Below are positions 9,922 to 18,446 of a stretch of DNA of 64,000 bases, piece after piece. The stretch is from positions 1,394,503-1,458,502 of the forward strand of contig CAWCPF010000003.1 of assembly GCA_963797485.1 (NCBI GenBank). The letters are read 5' to 3'. The translations under genes and the position numbers were made by a program. Under the pieces are notes generated by a model, which searched no databases, was not told the origin of the DNA, and was given only the letters and a program-made list of their open reading frames with translations. The DNA is from CAWAND01 sp963797485. Its GTDB lineage: Bacteria > Chloroflexota > Anaerolineae > Anaerolineales > E44-bin32. Numbering within the stretch: position 1 is the first letter of the stretch; each line of letters opens with the position of its first letter.

Positions 9922-10182
9922 TCAGACCGCCCCGGCCACGGCCGGGTGGGCGCGGCCGGCGCTCGAGTATCGGAAGACGTCAAAGACCACGTCCGGACAA
10001 ATCACCGCGCACAGCCCGCAGCCGGTGCAGCGGTGCTCGGGGTCAAGGTAAGCGATTGGGTGGTAGCCCTTGGTGTTGAGGTCGTCTTCATCGAGCTTGA
10101 GCACGCCCTGCGGACATGCACTGAGGCACAGCCCGCAGCCCTTGCATCGGTCCGGATGAACGACCACATAGCCTTTGGCCAT
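9922..10182 (-). CDS. korD: Two-[4Fe-4S] ferredoxin subunit, first gene of the operon
   Basis: 86 residues with two cluster motifs, CKGCGLCLSACPQG and CTGCGLCAVICPDV, the classic bacterial ferredoxin spacing. It would take electrons from the 2-oxoacid oxidoreductase. Start ATG 10182 (MAKGYVVVHPDRC) follows AAGGAAGGG; a longer upstream frame has no ribosome site. The Ala/Val-rich tail past the second motif is unremarkable. It heads the six-gene operon; upstream 290 bases contain a 21-bp palindrome that could be its operator or the end of the neighbouring unit. Confidence 0.92.
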   Translation of the reverse strand: MAKGYVVVHPDRCKGCGLCLSACPQGVLKLDEDDLNTKGYHPIAYLDPEHRCTGCGLCAVICPDVVFDVFRYSSAGRAHPAVAGAV

Positions 10183-10422
10183 TGACGTCACCCTTCCTTT
10201 GATTCTCAAATGCCACGCGCACGGCCAGGTGTCCTGCCCATCGAGCGCTCTGACGGCCCGTGTGTCTGCACCGAGTCAACGGCGATGGTCAAACGGCGAG
10301 CCTGAATCAGATCGATCGCCCCGGCCGGACGAGGTTCTACAGCCAAGCCTACTGTTCAGGCCAGGCAGCAGGCAGTCCCAAACGTCTCGCCTTGAGATGA
10401 CGAAACTCACATAGGGGACCAA

Positions 10423-10443
10423 CTGATTTCAGGCTGAAATCAG
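10423..10443. promoter_or_regulatory. 21-bp near-perfect palindrome between two - strand units
   Basis: CTGATTTCAG and its reverse complement CTGAAATCAG are separated by one base. It lies 34 bases past the end of the NuoC-like gene and about 240 bases upstream of the ferredoxin start, both on the - strand. The one-base spacer suits a dimeric regulator site better than a terminator hairpin, and no T-run follows. Confidence 0.45.
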
Positions 10444-10476
10444 CCGCGATGGGAGGGCCGACCGGGTGAAGGGGGC

Positions 10477-10857
10477 TCAGTCACAAAAGCGGATCAGGGG
10501 ATGGCGAGCGAGTTGGGATTCGTACCTCGCCGCAAGAGGGCATACGTGGCGGACGCTGGGGATGCAGCCGCCCGAGTCGGGCAGGGGCACCCTCAGGCGC
10601 ACTTGCGCTGCGCCGTGCCGGAAGTCGTACACCAACTCACAACGGCCCTGATCCAGGCCGCGCTCGACAAATCTGATCTCGGTCAGGCTACCCCACTCGG
10701 TGCCGCACAGGATGTGAACCGCATCTGGCAGGTCCTCAGCGGCCAGGATGGCGTCGAGCCGACTGGGTGGGCTGATCTCAATTCGCAGGGCCCACTGCCG
10801 AAGCAAGGTCTCGGCTGAATCGAGGTTCTTGCTAGTGCCCGTTGCTGGCGTGTCCAT
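10477..10857 (-). CDS. NuoC-like (complex I 30-kDa subunit) short protein
   Basis: 126 residues. The middle matches the NADH dehydrogenase 30-kDa (NuoC) core: LPDAVHILCGTEWGSLTEIR, then CELVYDFRHGAAQVRLRVPL and GGCIPSVRHVCPLAARYE, where NuoC normally continues into (N)WYEREAYDLFGI. That last block is missing and the protein ends soon after, so it is truncated or an orphan short paralogue. Its start overlaps the C-terminus of the flavoprotein gene by 26 bases. No other complex I genes are present. Function is unknown; a redox-partner role beside the flavoprotein is a guess. Confidence 0.55.
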   Translation of the reverse strand: MDTPATGTSKNLDSAETLLRQWALRIEISPPSRLDAILAAEDLPDAVHILCGTEWGSLTEIRFVERGLDQGRCELVYDFRHGAAQVRLRVPLPDSGGCIPSVRHVCPLAARYESQLARHPLIRFCD

Positions 10858-11825
10858 GCGGGCCCCTTCTCACCGAGGTCAAGCTGGGGCGTCCGCCGAT
10901 CACCGTCGGCCGGCCCTCGGCGCCCAGGATCTCGTAGGCCGTCAAGCCGGCTCGGGCCCCAGCTCCGAGTGCGATCAACACCTGTTCGCTGACCGAATCG
11001 GTGACATCTCCCGCGGCCAGCAGCCGCGGATGGCTTGTGCGCTGCGCCGAGTCGACCTTGATGGCTCCGGACAAATCCCGTTCTGCGACGCCGGCCACCA
11101 GGTCGGAATTGGGCCTGATTCCCCGGCATACGAAGACCGCATCGACATCCAGGACCTGTTCGTCATCCCCGCGAGCGAGGCGCAGGCGTTCGAGTTCGAT
11201 CGGCTCCCTCGACGGCGCGCGGTTCCCAACCGGGGAGCAGATTGAGATTGGGCGCCTGCGCAAGCTGGCGCGCCTCCAGCCGAACCAGGTCGGCCAGGCT
11301 GGGCCCGATCAGGTAGATCAGACGGGCAAACGCCGAAAGATGACGCGCCGCCTGGATCGCCCGCGGGCCGGTGCCGACGATGGCCGCCACCCGCCCGGCC
11401 AGAAGAGGCGCATACCACGTACTGGAATACGCCAACCCGCGCATGATGAATCGCTTCTCGCCCGGGACGTTCAACGTCTCAGGGCGCACGCCGGTGGCGA
11501 CAATGGCCACGCGGGCCTCCAGCGGCTCAAGACCGGGACCGGTCAGGCGCAAGCCGCCATCCGTGGCTTCAATCTGGTCGATCCGGGCAGCCGTCCGAGT
11601 CAGCCCAAGCAGGCGCACCCCGTCGCGCAGGCTGGCCGCCAGACTGCTCCCTCCGACGAAATCATCGGCTTCCACAAAGGGCAATTTGAGGTGGAAATTG
11701 GTTCGGCCGCCGAGATACTCAGAGACCAGGTGGGTATCCAGCCCCCACCGGTGACAGGTGTGGGCCGCCGCCAGCCCGGAAGGTCCACCGCCTACAACGA
11801 CAACATCCAACATGTCCAACTCCAA
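10832..11825 (-). CDS. Thioredoxin-reductase-like FAD oxidoreductase lacking CxxC (frameshifted near 11220)
   Basis: About 330 residues across two frames. The FAD motif VVVVGGGPSGLAAA is at the N-terminus, the NADPH Rossmann motif AAIVGTGPRAIQAARHLS is central, and the C-terminal FAD motif SHPRLLAAGDVTDSV lies in the second frame, joined through LARGDDEQVLDVDAVFVCRGIRPN. The redox CATC site of thioredoxin reductase is replaced by YSSTWY (after RGLA), so both catalytic Cys are absent. It may therefore act as a ferredoxin/flavodoxin-NAD(P) reductase-type enzyme. The two halves join if one extra base near 11215-11230 is removed. It is followed by the NuoC-like gene. Confidence 0.8.
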
Positions 11826-12258
11826 CCGACCGGCCTGCCTTCAGCCGGCGTCGTCAGCCCCGGATTCGAATGCGCGTCCGCCATGCGCCTCTCAAATGAC
11901 CCCTTGGGACGGCAGTCCAACAGCCCAAGATGGATTTTCCGTTCGGACCCCCTACATCCAGGGACGAAGATCAGGCTCGATGGCCATGCATGCCTTGCCC
12001 GAATTGACCAGGACGGCCGGGTTACCGGCTCACCAACGCGGGCTCGCCTCGTCGGCGGCCACCCGGCCAGGTTCAGGCGGTCCTGAACTCAGTCTAGGTG
12101 GGCAGTTTGCATGCCGTTAGTGAAGAATGTCACAAACGCTGGCGATGTTGTTCAACCCGGGGGCCAGGCGGCGAGAGGCATTTTCATACGGCATATAGGG
12201 ACAAAGGACACTCCCCATCAGCCACAGGGCAGGATAAAGTCCAATTGGAGGTGAAACC
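11826..12258. other. Divergent intergenic region
   Basis: Lies between the start of the flavoprotein (- strand) and the start of the aminotransferase (+ strand), so promoters for both are expected here. A small perfect hairpin (GTTCAGG / CCTGAAC, 12071-12088) and the 18-bp palindrome at 12118 are visible. No coding region is supported. Confidence 0.5.
12118..12135. promoter_or_regulatory. Rex- or CRP/FNR-like palindrome A
   Basis: TAGTGAA-GAAT-GTCACAA: one mismatch per half-site from TTGTGAA-N4-TTCACAA. It is 124 bases upstream of the aminotransferase ATG. The same 20-base sequence occurs in inverse orientation at 21177. Confidence 0.45.
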
Positions 12259-13518
12259 ATGACGACTGAGTTGGAAGGCCGGTATGCCACGCGCATGCAC
12301 GGTGCGAAGTCTTCGGCGATTCGCGAACTCCTCAAGTTGACCCAACGGCCCGAGATCATCTCCTTCGCCGGTGGGATGCCGGCGCCCGAACTGTTCCCGA
12401 CCGAGCGCTTCCGCGACGCCATGTGCCGTGTGATGGAAGAACGCGGGCAGGCCGCGCTCCAGTACGGGATGACCGAGGGTTGGCCGGAACTGCGCGGCAT
12501 GATAGGGCGGCATGTCTCCCGCTACGGCATCCAGGCGCAGGCCGAGGATGTGCTGATCACCACCGGCTCCCAACAGGCGCTCGACCTGATCGGGAAGCTG
12601 ATGCTGGATCCCGGCGACCTGGTTGTCGTCGGCGCGCCAACTTACCTCGGAGCTCTGCAGGCCTTCAGCGCGTATCAGGCCGACTATCTCAGCGTGCCGG
12701 TCGATGACGACGGCTTCCAGACCGATGAGCTTAAATCGCTTCTCCAGAGACGCCCGAAGTTCGTGTACGTCTTGCCGAATTTCCAGAACCCGTCCGGCGT
12801 GACACTTTCGCTGGCCCGCCGAATCGAACTGGTCAAACTCTGTCGGCAAGCCGGCGTGCTGGTGGTTGAAGATGACCCCTATGGCCAGCTGCGTTACGAA
12901 GGTGAGCACCTGACGCCGCTGGTGGCGCTCGACGCCGAGCTTGCTCGCGCCGACGGACGGGCCGGGAATGTGATCTACATGAGCACCTTCTCCAAGACCC
13001 TGGCGCCGGGGCTCCGCCTGGGTTGGGTGATCGCGCCGGCCGAAATCCTGGGCAAACTCGCTCAGCTCAAGCAGGGCGCCGATCTGCACACGAGCACCCT
13101 GACCCAGATTCTGGCTTATGAGGTGGCTGCCGGAGGCTTCCTGGACGAACATATCCAGCGCTTGCGCGACGTGTATCGTGAGCGCCGAGATACGATGTTT
13201 GCCGCCCTTGAGGCCAATTTCCCATCCGACGTCACCTGGTCAAAGCCGAGCGGTGGGCTGTTCCTTTGGCTGCATTTCCCTGAAGGGATGGACAGCGAGA
13301 AGCTGATGGCGGAGGCGCTTAAGAACCGGGTGGCCTTTGTGCCAGGGACTTCGTTCTTTGCTCATCCTGAAGAAGGGCTGCGCTATGCGCGCATGAATTT
13401 CTCGAATGCCAAGCCGGGCCAGATCACCGAGGGAGTGCGCCGGTTGGCCGGCTGCTTGAGAGCGCAGCTGGAGACGGTAGGGGCGGCGGCACCACCGCTG
13501 GAACCTATGCCCGGTTAA
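12259..13518 (+). CDS. PLP-dependent aminotransferase (class I/II, LysN/2-aminoadipate type)
   Basis: 419 residues of fold-type I. Key features are ISFAGGMPAPELFP at the N-terminus, LITTGSQQALDL (phosphate-binding loop), NFQNPSG, the Asp of VVEDDPYGQLRYE that pairs with the PLP pyridine N, the PLP lysine in STFSKTLAPGLRLGW, and the carboxylate-binding Arg near YARMNFS. The family transaminates 2-aminoadipate, Leu, aromatic or other amino acids with 2-oxoglutarate; the substrate is not fixed. GGAGGTGA precedes the ATG. It would supply 2-oxoacids to the ferredoxin oxidoreductases upstream. A CRP/Rex-like palindrome lies in its leader. Confidence 0.92.
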   Translation: MTTELEGRYATRMHGAKSSAIRELLKLTQRPEIISFAGGMPAPELFPTERFRDAMCRVMEERGQAALQYGMTEGWPELRGMIGRHVSRYGIQAQAEDVLITTGSQQALDLIGKLMLDPGDLVVVGAPTYLGALQAFSAYQADYLSVPVDDDGFQTDELKSLLQRRPKFVYVLPNFQNPSGVTLSLARRIELVKLCRQAGVLVVEDDPYGQLRYEGEHLTPLVALDAELARADGRAGNVIYMSTFSKTLAPGLRLGWVIAPAEILGKLAQLKQGADLHTSTLTQILAYEVAAGGFLDEHIQRLRDVYRERRDTMFAALEANFPSDVTWSKPSGGLFLWLHFPEGMDSEKLMAEALKNRVAFVPGTSFFAHPEEGLRYARMNFSNAKPGQITEGVRRLAGCLRAQLETVGAAAPPLEPMPG

Positions 13519-13600
13519 CACACGCGGACGCATACAGCACCCGCACACGATCTTCATGCTTTCTGCATGCTGACCGTTTAGAGTGAAGGACACAAATCGT

Positions 13601-13620
13601 GGCCAGCCGCAAGGCTGGCC
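13601..13620 (+). other. Leader hairpin with GCAA tetraloop
   Basis: GGCCAGCC-GCAA-GGCTGGCC: an 8-bp perfect stem closed by a GNRA-type tetraloop, 24 bases before the start of the exported protein at 13644. It could stabilise the mRNA or act as a weak terminator for the upstream gene; no T-run follows. Confidence 0.5.
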
Positions 13621-13643
13621 AACTCTTGCAGGGAGGCATGTTC

Positions 13644-14162
13644 ATGAAAAGGGTGCTGGTGGTCGCGGGGGTGCTCCTTTCCGTCGGGTACCTGGCCGCC
13701 CTTGGCGTGGGGATTTTTCAGACGTGGGGCAGCTACCGGTCGGGATGTGGCCCGGATTGTCAGGTCACCATGCCGAGTCTCAGATTGCGGTCTGGGCAGT
13801 CGGACAGCCGTATCGCCGTGTTAACGCCCTTGCTCCAGCAGGCGCAAGCGCAGGCTCTGGGGATCAGTGTCGAAGACCTGCAGGCCGCCCGCCGAACGGG
13901 CACCTCGATGGCCGGGCTGGCGGCAGAGCATGGTAAGACGGTGGATGAAGTCCGCCAGACATTCTTGCGGGCCAGCCAGGCCTTGCTCGACCAGGCCGTC
14001 TCCGCCGGGAATCTCAGCCAAAGCCAGGCCGATCGGCTGATGAAACGGCTGCAGGCCGTGCCTGGTTTCGGATTTGGCCCGCCTGCCGCGCCGCCGCTCA
14101 GCCGGGATGGTCGCAACTGGCCGCCTAGGCCCGGAACGGAACGCTGGCCGGGGCGAAGGTGA
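13644..14162 (+). CDS. Exported hypothetical protein with helical repeat core
   Basis: 172 residues. Signal-anchor MKRVLVVAGVLLSVGYLAALGVG, then a helical region QAQALGISVEDLQAARRTGTS (residues about 75-95) and VDEVRQTFLRASQALLDQAV with SQSQADRLMKRLQ. This pattern (LGIS.EDLQ.A..-G.S...LA...G...DEV) is common in small exported proteins of Chloroflexota and Firmicutes with no assigned function. Start 13644 is chosen because GGGAGG lies 7 bases ahead; the ATG at 13638 is too close. It is followed by a small membrane protein and a two-component system and may be their target or sensor partner. Confidence 0.75.
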   Translation: MKRVLVVAGVLLSVGYLAALGVGIFQTWGSYRSGCGPDCQVTMPSLRLRSGQSDSRIAVLTPLLQQAQAQALGISVEDLQAARRTGTSMAGLAAEHGKTVDEVRQTFLRASQALLDQAVSAGNLSQSQADRLMKRLQAVPGFGFGPPAAPPLSRDGRNWPPRPGTERWPGRR

Positions 14163-14302
14163 GGCCACGAAGCCGTAGGCATGCCATCGTGACTCCCTGA
14201 CCCTTTGCCCATCGAATCTTCACGATCCTTTCACACATACCGATTATTCTTGACTTGATCCTGGCTCAAGGCGGGCCGGGGTGGAAACCACTGGAGGTTG
14301 CC

Positions 14303-14677
14303 ATGTCGAATCGAACCCTGACTATTTCAACCGTTGTCGTCGTCGCCTTGTTCGTCATCACTGCCGCGATTCACTTTGGCCTGACGGCCGTCGCCGGTCC
14401 GTTTGAATACGGACTCCGCCAGGGGATGGGGAGCTTTCGTGGCCCGATGGACCCCGGCGCGTTTGGGGGACATTTCGGGTTGATGAGCATGGGTCAGGGC
14501 TGGCTGAGTGCCTTGACCAGCTTTGGCTTGATCGTGTTGCCCGTGATCCTGGTCGGTCTGCTCGTCGTGGCCATCGCCAACCGGCCTCGACCTGGCAGCC
14601 AACCCGAACCCGACGCGCTGCCTCGGGCGGAGTCTGAGCCTGCGCAGGCGCGCAAGCCGCGGTCAAGATCGAAGTAA
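14303..14677 (+). CDS. Small membrane protein, two transmembrane segments
   Basis: 124 residues. TM1 is STVVVVALFVITAAIHFGLT and TM2 is FGLIVLPVILVGLLVVAIA, separated by a Gly/Met-rich loop (FRGPMDPGAFGGHFGLMSMG); the tail is charged and Pro-rich. CTGGAGG precedes the ATG. Family not recognised. It lies 50 bases upstream of the response regulator and shares the Gly/Met-rich style with the sensor kinase's extracytoplasmic loop, hinting at a shared envelope or metal-stress role, which is only a guess. Confidence 0.7.
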   Translation: MSNRTLTISTVVVVALFVITAAIHFGLTAVAGPFEYGLRQGMGSFRGPMDPGAFGGHFGLMSMGQGWLSALTSFGLIVLPVILVGLLVVAIANRPRPGSQPEPDALPRAESEPAQARKPRSRSK

Positions 14678-14727
14678 GATGGCGGCCCTGAACGGCTGAG
14701 AGGGCAAGCCTCGACGCGAGGCAAGCT

Positions 14728-15421
14728 GTGACCAAGACCATCCTCGTCATTGACGACGAAGAGCGCATCCTGAACCTGCTCAAGGAATACCTTGAGCAGG
14801 AAAGCTTTAGGGTGGTGATGGCGCGGAATGGACGCGAAGCGCTGATTGTCGCCCGGCAAGAGAAGCCCGAACTGATCGTGCTGGACCTGATGATGCCTGA
14901 GATGGATGGCCACACGTTCATGCGTCACTACCGCCAGGAACACACCACACCCATCATCCTGTTGACGGCCCGGGTCGAAGAGACCGACAAGATCCTGGGG
15001 CTCGAGTTGGGGGCGGATGACTACGTCACCAAACCGTTCAGCCCACGTGAGCTCACGGCACGAATACGCGCCGTCCTTCGGCGCTCGGGCATGACCGCAC
15101 CCCAGGCCGAGATCCTGCCGCGTGGGCGACATCACCATTGACCGCGCCGGGCACATGGTCGACGTTGCCGGCCGCACGGTCGATCTGACGCCTTCCGAAT
15201 TCGATCTGCTGGCGGCGCTGATGTCGGCGCCCGGGCGCGTGTTCAGCCGGCTGGAACTGCTCGACCGCGTGCAGGGGACGGCCTATGAGGGCTACGAAAG
15301 AACGATCGACGTCCACGTCAAGAATCTGAGGGCGAAGATCGAGCCGGACTCGTCCCGGCCGGTTTACGTCGAAACGGTCTACGGAGTGGGTTACCGGTTT
15401 TCCAGGGAGCCCTCGGCATGA
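14728..15421 (+). CDS. OmpR/PhoB-family response regulator (frameshifted near 15118)
   Basis: Two-domain regulator of about 230 residues. Receiver domain: acidic pocket VIDDEE, phospho-acceptor Asp in LIVLDLMMPEMDG, Thr in ILLTARVE, Lys in DDYVTKPFSPREL. The winged-helix output domain is in the next frame: VDLTPSEFDLLAALM, RVFSRLELLDRV, RTIDVHVKNLRAKI and VYGVGYRF. The frames join as ILRVGDITI if one C of a CC at about 15118 is extra. It starts with GTG. The stop overlaps the kinase start (ATGA), so the pair is coupled. Confidence 0.92.
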
Positions 15422-16789
15422 GATCGCTCGGCTTCAAGCTGGTTCTGGCGTTTCTCGTCGTCAGCCTGATCGGGACGGCCGTAACTGTCATTCTGGCGAC
15501 ACGGGCGACGACCAATGAATTCGGTCATTTTGTCTTCCGCCAGGATCGGCAGTCGTTTGTCTCCCAGTTTGGGGATTACTATGCCGAGCGTTCGAGTTGG
15601 AGTGGCGTCGAGCACCTGAACCCTGGCCGGGGACCGGGGTCCATGATGGGCGCCGTACCCATGCCCGGCGGTACGGACGCCTTCATGGCCATCGCCGACC
15701 GCGGCGGGTTCATCGTTCGCCCTGGGGCAGGCTACAACTACGGCCAGCTGGTGTCAGACACCATCCTGAAGGCCGGGATTCCCATCCAGGTCAACGGCCA
15801 GCAAGTGGGGACGTTGATCGAGGGCCGGCCCCCGTTCGCCGCCCTCCCGACCGCGGGCCAGGATTTCCTTCGGCAGGTCAATCTGGCGCTGGTGATCGCC
15901 ACGCTCTCGGCCACAGGGCTCGCGCTTATCCTCGGCATTCTCCTCAGCCCGCGCGCTCACAAGGCCGGTGCGCGAGCTGACCGAGGCCACCAAGGCGGTG
16001 GCCGCCGGGGGGCTGGGGCTCCAGGTTGAGGTGCGGTCGAAAGACGAGCTGGGGCAGTTGGCGGCATCCTTCAACCGGATGAGCACCGATCTGGCACAGG
16101 CGCGCGATCTCCGGAGGCAGCTCACGGCCGATGTGGCCCACGAACTCCGCACGCCGCTCACCCTGATTCTCGGCCACGCCGAAGCGCTCAGCGAAGGAGT
16201 CTTGCCGGCAAATGCCGAGAATCTGCGCCTGGTCCATGAGGAAGCGCTGCGCCTCAGCCGCATGGTTGAAGATCTGCAACTCTTGTCACGCGCTGAAGCG
16301 GGGGAACTGCCCTTGACCCTGGGACCGGTCCGGCCGGAGACTCTGGCCAAAGCGGTTGTCGCCAAGCATGCCTCGGCCGCCGCTCAAACCCAGATTGCCC
16401 TCGAACTGACGTCTGACCCCTCGCTCCCAATAGTCCAGGGGGATGCCGACCGCTTGACCCAAGTCCTGGACAACCTGCTCGAGAACGCCCTCCGGCACAC
16501 GCCCGCCGGCGGGGTGATCAAGGTTCGGTTGAGTTCGTCCGCGGACAGCCTGCGCTTCGAGGTTCAGGATTCGGGGCCGGGCGTGGCTCCGGAAGACGTG
16601 CCCAGGGTCTTCGAGCGTTTCTACCGGGCGGACGCCGCCCGCAGCCGTGACATGGGCGGGTCAGGCTTGGGGCTGGCGATTGCTCGGTCCATTGTCGAAG
16701 CCCACGGCGGCCGGATTGGGGTCGAGAGCCCCGAAGGCGAAGGCGCCCGATTCTGGTTTGATCTCCCCCTGAGCACGTCATCCGGCTAA
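15418..16789 (+). CDS. Sensor histidine kinase (frameshifted near 15948)
   Basis: About 457 residues over two frames. TM1 FKLVLAFLVVSLIGTAVTVIL, an extracytoplasmic loop with Met/Gly-rich GRGPGSMMGAVPMPGG, TM2 VIATLSATGLALILGILL, HAMP (TRPVRELTEATKAVAAG), HisKA H-box ADVAHELRTPLTLILGHAEAL, then HATPase_c: N-box NLLENALRHTP, G1 QDSGPGVAPED, F-box FERFYRADAARS, G2 GGSGLGLAIA. The break is in a CCC run at about 15945-15950, repaired by removing one C. Coupled to the response regulator. The signal sensed is unknown; the Met-rich loop could suit copper or another metal, which is conjecture. Confidence 0.92.
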
Positions 16790-16826
16790 GAACCCCGCTG
16801 GGCAAGCGTCAAGAGGAAAAAAGAAA

Positions 16827-16853
16827 GGAGATGGCAGGTGGGCTGCCATCTCC
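16827..16853 (-). terminator. Hairpin with T-rich tail on the minus strand
   Basis: GGAGATGGCA / TGCCATCTCC, a 10-bp perfect stem. Read on the - strand it is followed by TTTCTTTTTTCC, which fits an intrinsic terminator in that direction; on the + strand, where the kinase ends 38 bases upstream, there is no T-run. It may work with the - strand region beyond or simply as a 3' end stabiliser for the kinase mRNA. Confidence 0.5.
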
Positions 16854-17452
16854 CAATCTAACTGGTCAGAGAGGAATCAGGGTGAAGGGGATTCAGTGGC
16901 CGAGCTGTGAGCGGATATTCTCGCCCCGTAGAGGCGTCCCCGGTGACGATGCCCTGACCAGGCAGATAGCGCCGAGATTTGTCGGCACCATCATGATATG
17001 CAACCCGGCTGCCGGTGGCAGTGATAAAGGTCACCTGGCGGATGTGTCATGTGGCGCCCCACATCGATTTGCGAACCTGCCGGCGCCTCCTCCGGCGGCA
17101 GAGCCCTGGGTCTCTCGATCAGCGGTTTGAGTTCTGCGTTCAAGCGGCCGACGACCCTTGGACTGCGGCGGTTGGTGTGTGGCATGCCACCGACTGCGAG
17201 CCAGCCGACTTGGGTTATTTGTAATCCGTCCCGACACCGCCCTGCAACCCATGACAACGATTGCGCGCCTTCCGATGGCAGCCCGCCAAACCCTTCGACG
17301 GGGTGCTTGTGCTTGGCGACCTGACGGCGAATCGCCGGGGACCCAGAGCGGGAAAATTCCCCGCGTGAACTGGGTGTTGGATCTGATGGCGCGACGCCTC
17401 GGTTGAGCTAAAATTGGCCCCGAACCCGTGCCGGACCTGGGAGGGATGACTC
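16854..17452. other. 600-base stretch without a supported gene
   Basis: Open frames here lack protein-like composition and ribosome sites. The only signal is the GGGAGGG ribosome site and leader of the cytochrome gene at the right edge. Confidence 0.4.
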
Positions 17453-18343
17453 ATGCGGCGTGTGCTTAAGTGGATTGGAATTGTTCTCGGAGCTCTTGTC
17501 GGTTTGATCTTGATCGCTGCCGTCGTGCTGTATGTGAAGGGGGCAATGGCTCTCAACCACACACTGTCGGTGCCTGCCGACCATGTGGATGTTCCGACGG
17601 ATGCGATCTCCTTGGCCAGGGGCAAGGAGTTGGTGAGCATCTTCTGCGACGAGTGCCATGGCAAGGATTTGGGAGGGACAGTGCTGCTGGCCGATCCGGT
17701 GATCGGAACGATCTACTCCGCCAATCTCACGGCGGGGACGGGCGGGGTTCAGGTCACATATAGCGACGACGACCTGGTCCGTTCTATCCGACACGGAGTG
17801 GCGCCCGATGGTCGCGAGTTGATCATCATGCCTGCGGCGGCCTTCAACTTTCTGAGCCGTGAGGATGTGGGATCGATCATTGCCTATCTGAAAACCCAGG
17901 CCCCTGTAGACCACGTCGTACCTGGACCCGCGCTAACTGCAGTCGGCCACGTCATGCTGGGGGCTGGCGTGTTTGGACCGGGCATCTTTCCCGCCAACGT
18001 TATTGATCACAGCTACCCTTTCCCCCCGATGCCTGAAATAGGCGCAAATCCCGCCTACGGCGAGTATTTCACCCGCATGTGCCGCGAGTGCCATGGGCCG
18101 GACCTTACAGGTGGCGACCTCTCGAATCAGCCCGGGGCACCACCAGCCCCCAACCTCACCATGACTGGCGAATTGGGGGGCTGGAGTGAGACGGACTTCC
18201 TGAGGGCCATCAAGACCGGTATGAAGCCCAGCGGCGACATGATTAACGCCGAGTTCATGCCCGTGAAAGCGTTTTCGCATCTCTCGGACACTGAGCTGAG
18301 GGGGATCTACATGTACCTGCACGCCATTCCAGCGGACCAATAA
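17453..18343 (+). CDS. Membrane-anchored diheme cytochrome c
   Basis: 296 residues. An N-terminal anchor (VLKWIGIVLGALVGLILIAA) is followed by two cytochrome c domains, each with a covalent heme site: CDECHG near residue 65 and CRECHG near residue 207. Distal Met ligand candidates are in IIMPAAAFNFLS and EFMPVKAFSHLS, giving each domain the His/Met pattern xMPxxxFxxLS. The organisation resembles the cytochrome subunits of membrane-bound dehydrogenases (alcohol/gluconate type) but no dehydrogenase is adjacent. GGGAGGG precedes the ATG. It implies a respiratory chain in an otherwise fermentative-looking region. Confidence 0.9.
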   Translation: MRRVLKWIGIVLGALVGLILIAAVVLYVKGAMALNHTLSVPADHVDVPTDAISLARGKELVSIFCDECHGKDLGGTVLLADPVIGTIYSANLTAGTGGVQVTYSDDDLVRSIRHGVAPDGRELIIMPAAAFNFLSREDVGSIIAYLKTQAPVDHVVPGPALTAVGHVMLGAGVFGPGIFPANVIDHSYPFPPMPEIGANPAYGEYFTRMCRECHGPDLTGGDLSNQPGAPPAPNLTMTGELGGWSETDFLRAIKTGMKPSGDMINAEFMPVKAFSHLSDTELRGIYMYLHAIPADQ

Positions 18344-18358
18344 GCTCGTCTCGTCTTG

Positions 18359-18403
18359 GCGTGGACCATCCCCTCTCGGCCTAACCCTGGGGATGGTCCA
18401 CGC
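18359..18403 (+). terminator. Terminator-type hairpin after cytochrome c
   Basis: Perfect 15-bp stem GCGTGGACCATCCCC / GGGGATGGTCCACGC with a 15-base loop, 16 bases after the cytochrome stop. No strong T-run follows, so it may be Rho-assisted. It is followed within 7 bases by the palindrome at 18410. Confidence 0.65.
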
Positions 18404-18409
18404 TCCGTA

Positions 18410-18427
18410 TTGTGAAGGAATTCACAA
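18410..18427. promoter_or_regulatory. Rex- or CRP/FNR-like palindrome B (perfect)
   Basis: TTGTGAA-GGAA-TTCACAA matches the Rex operator form TTGTGAA-N4-TTCACAA exactly, and equally TGTGA-N6-TCACA of CRP/FNR. It is 20 bases upstream of the start of the DUF2269-like gene, where a bound repressor would block transcription or initiation. Confidence 0.6.
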
Positions 18428-18446
18428 GTCGGCCCGGAGGCCTTCC

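Noticed and set aside
16827..16853. Riboswitch in the kinase-cytochrome gap
   Set aside because: Only one simple hairpin is present, with no conserved aptamer-like sequence.
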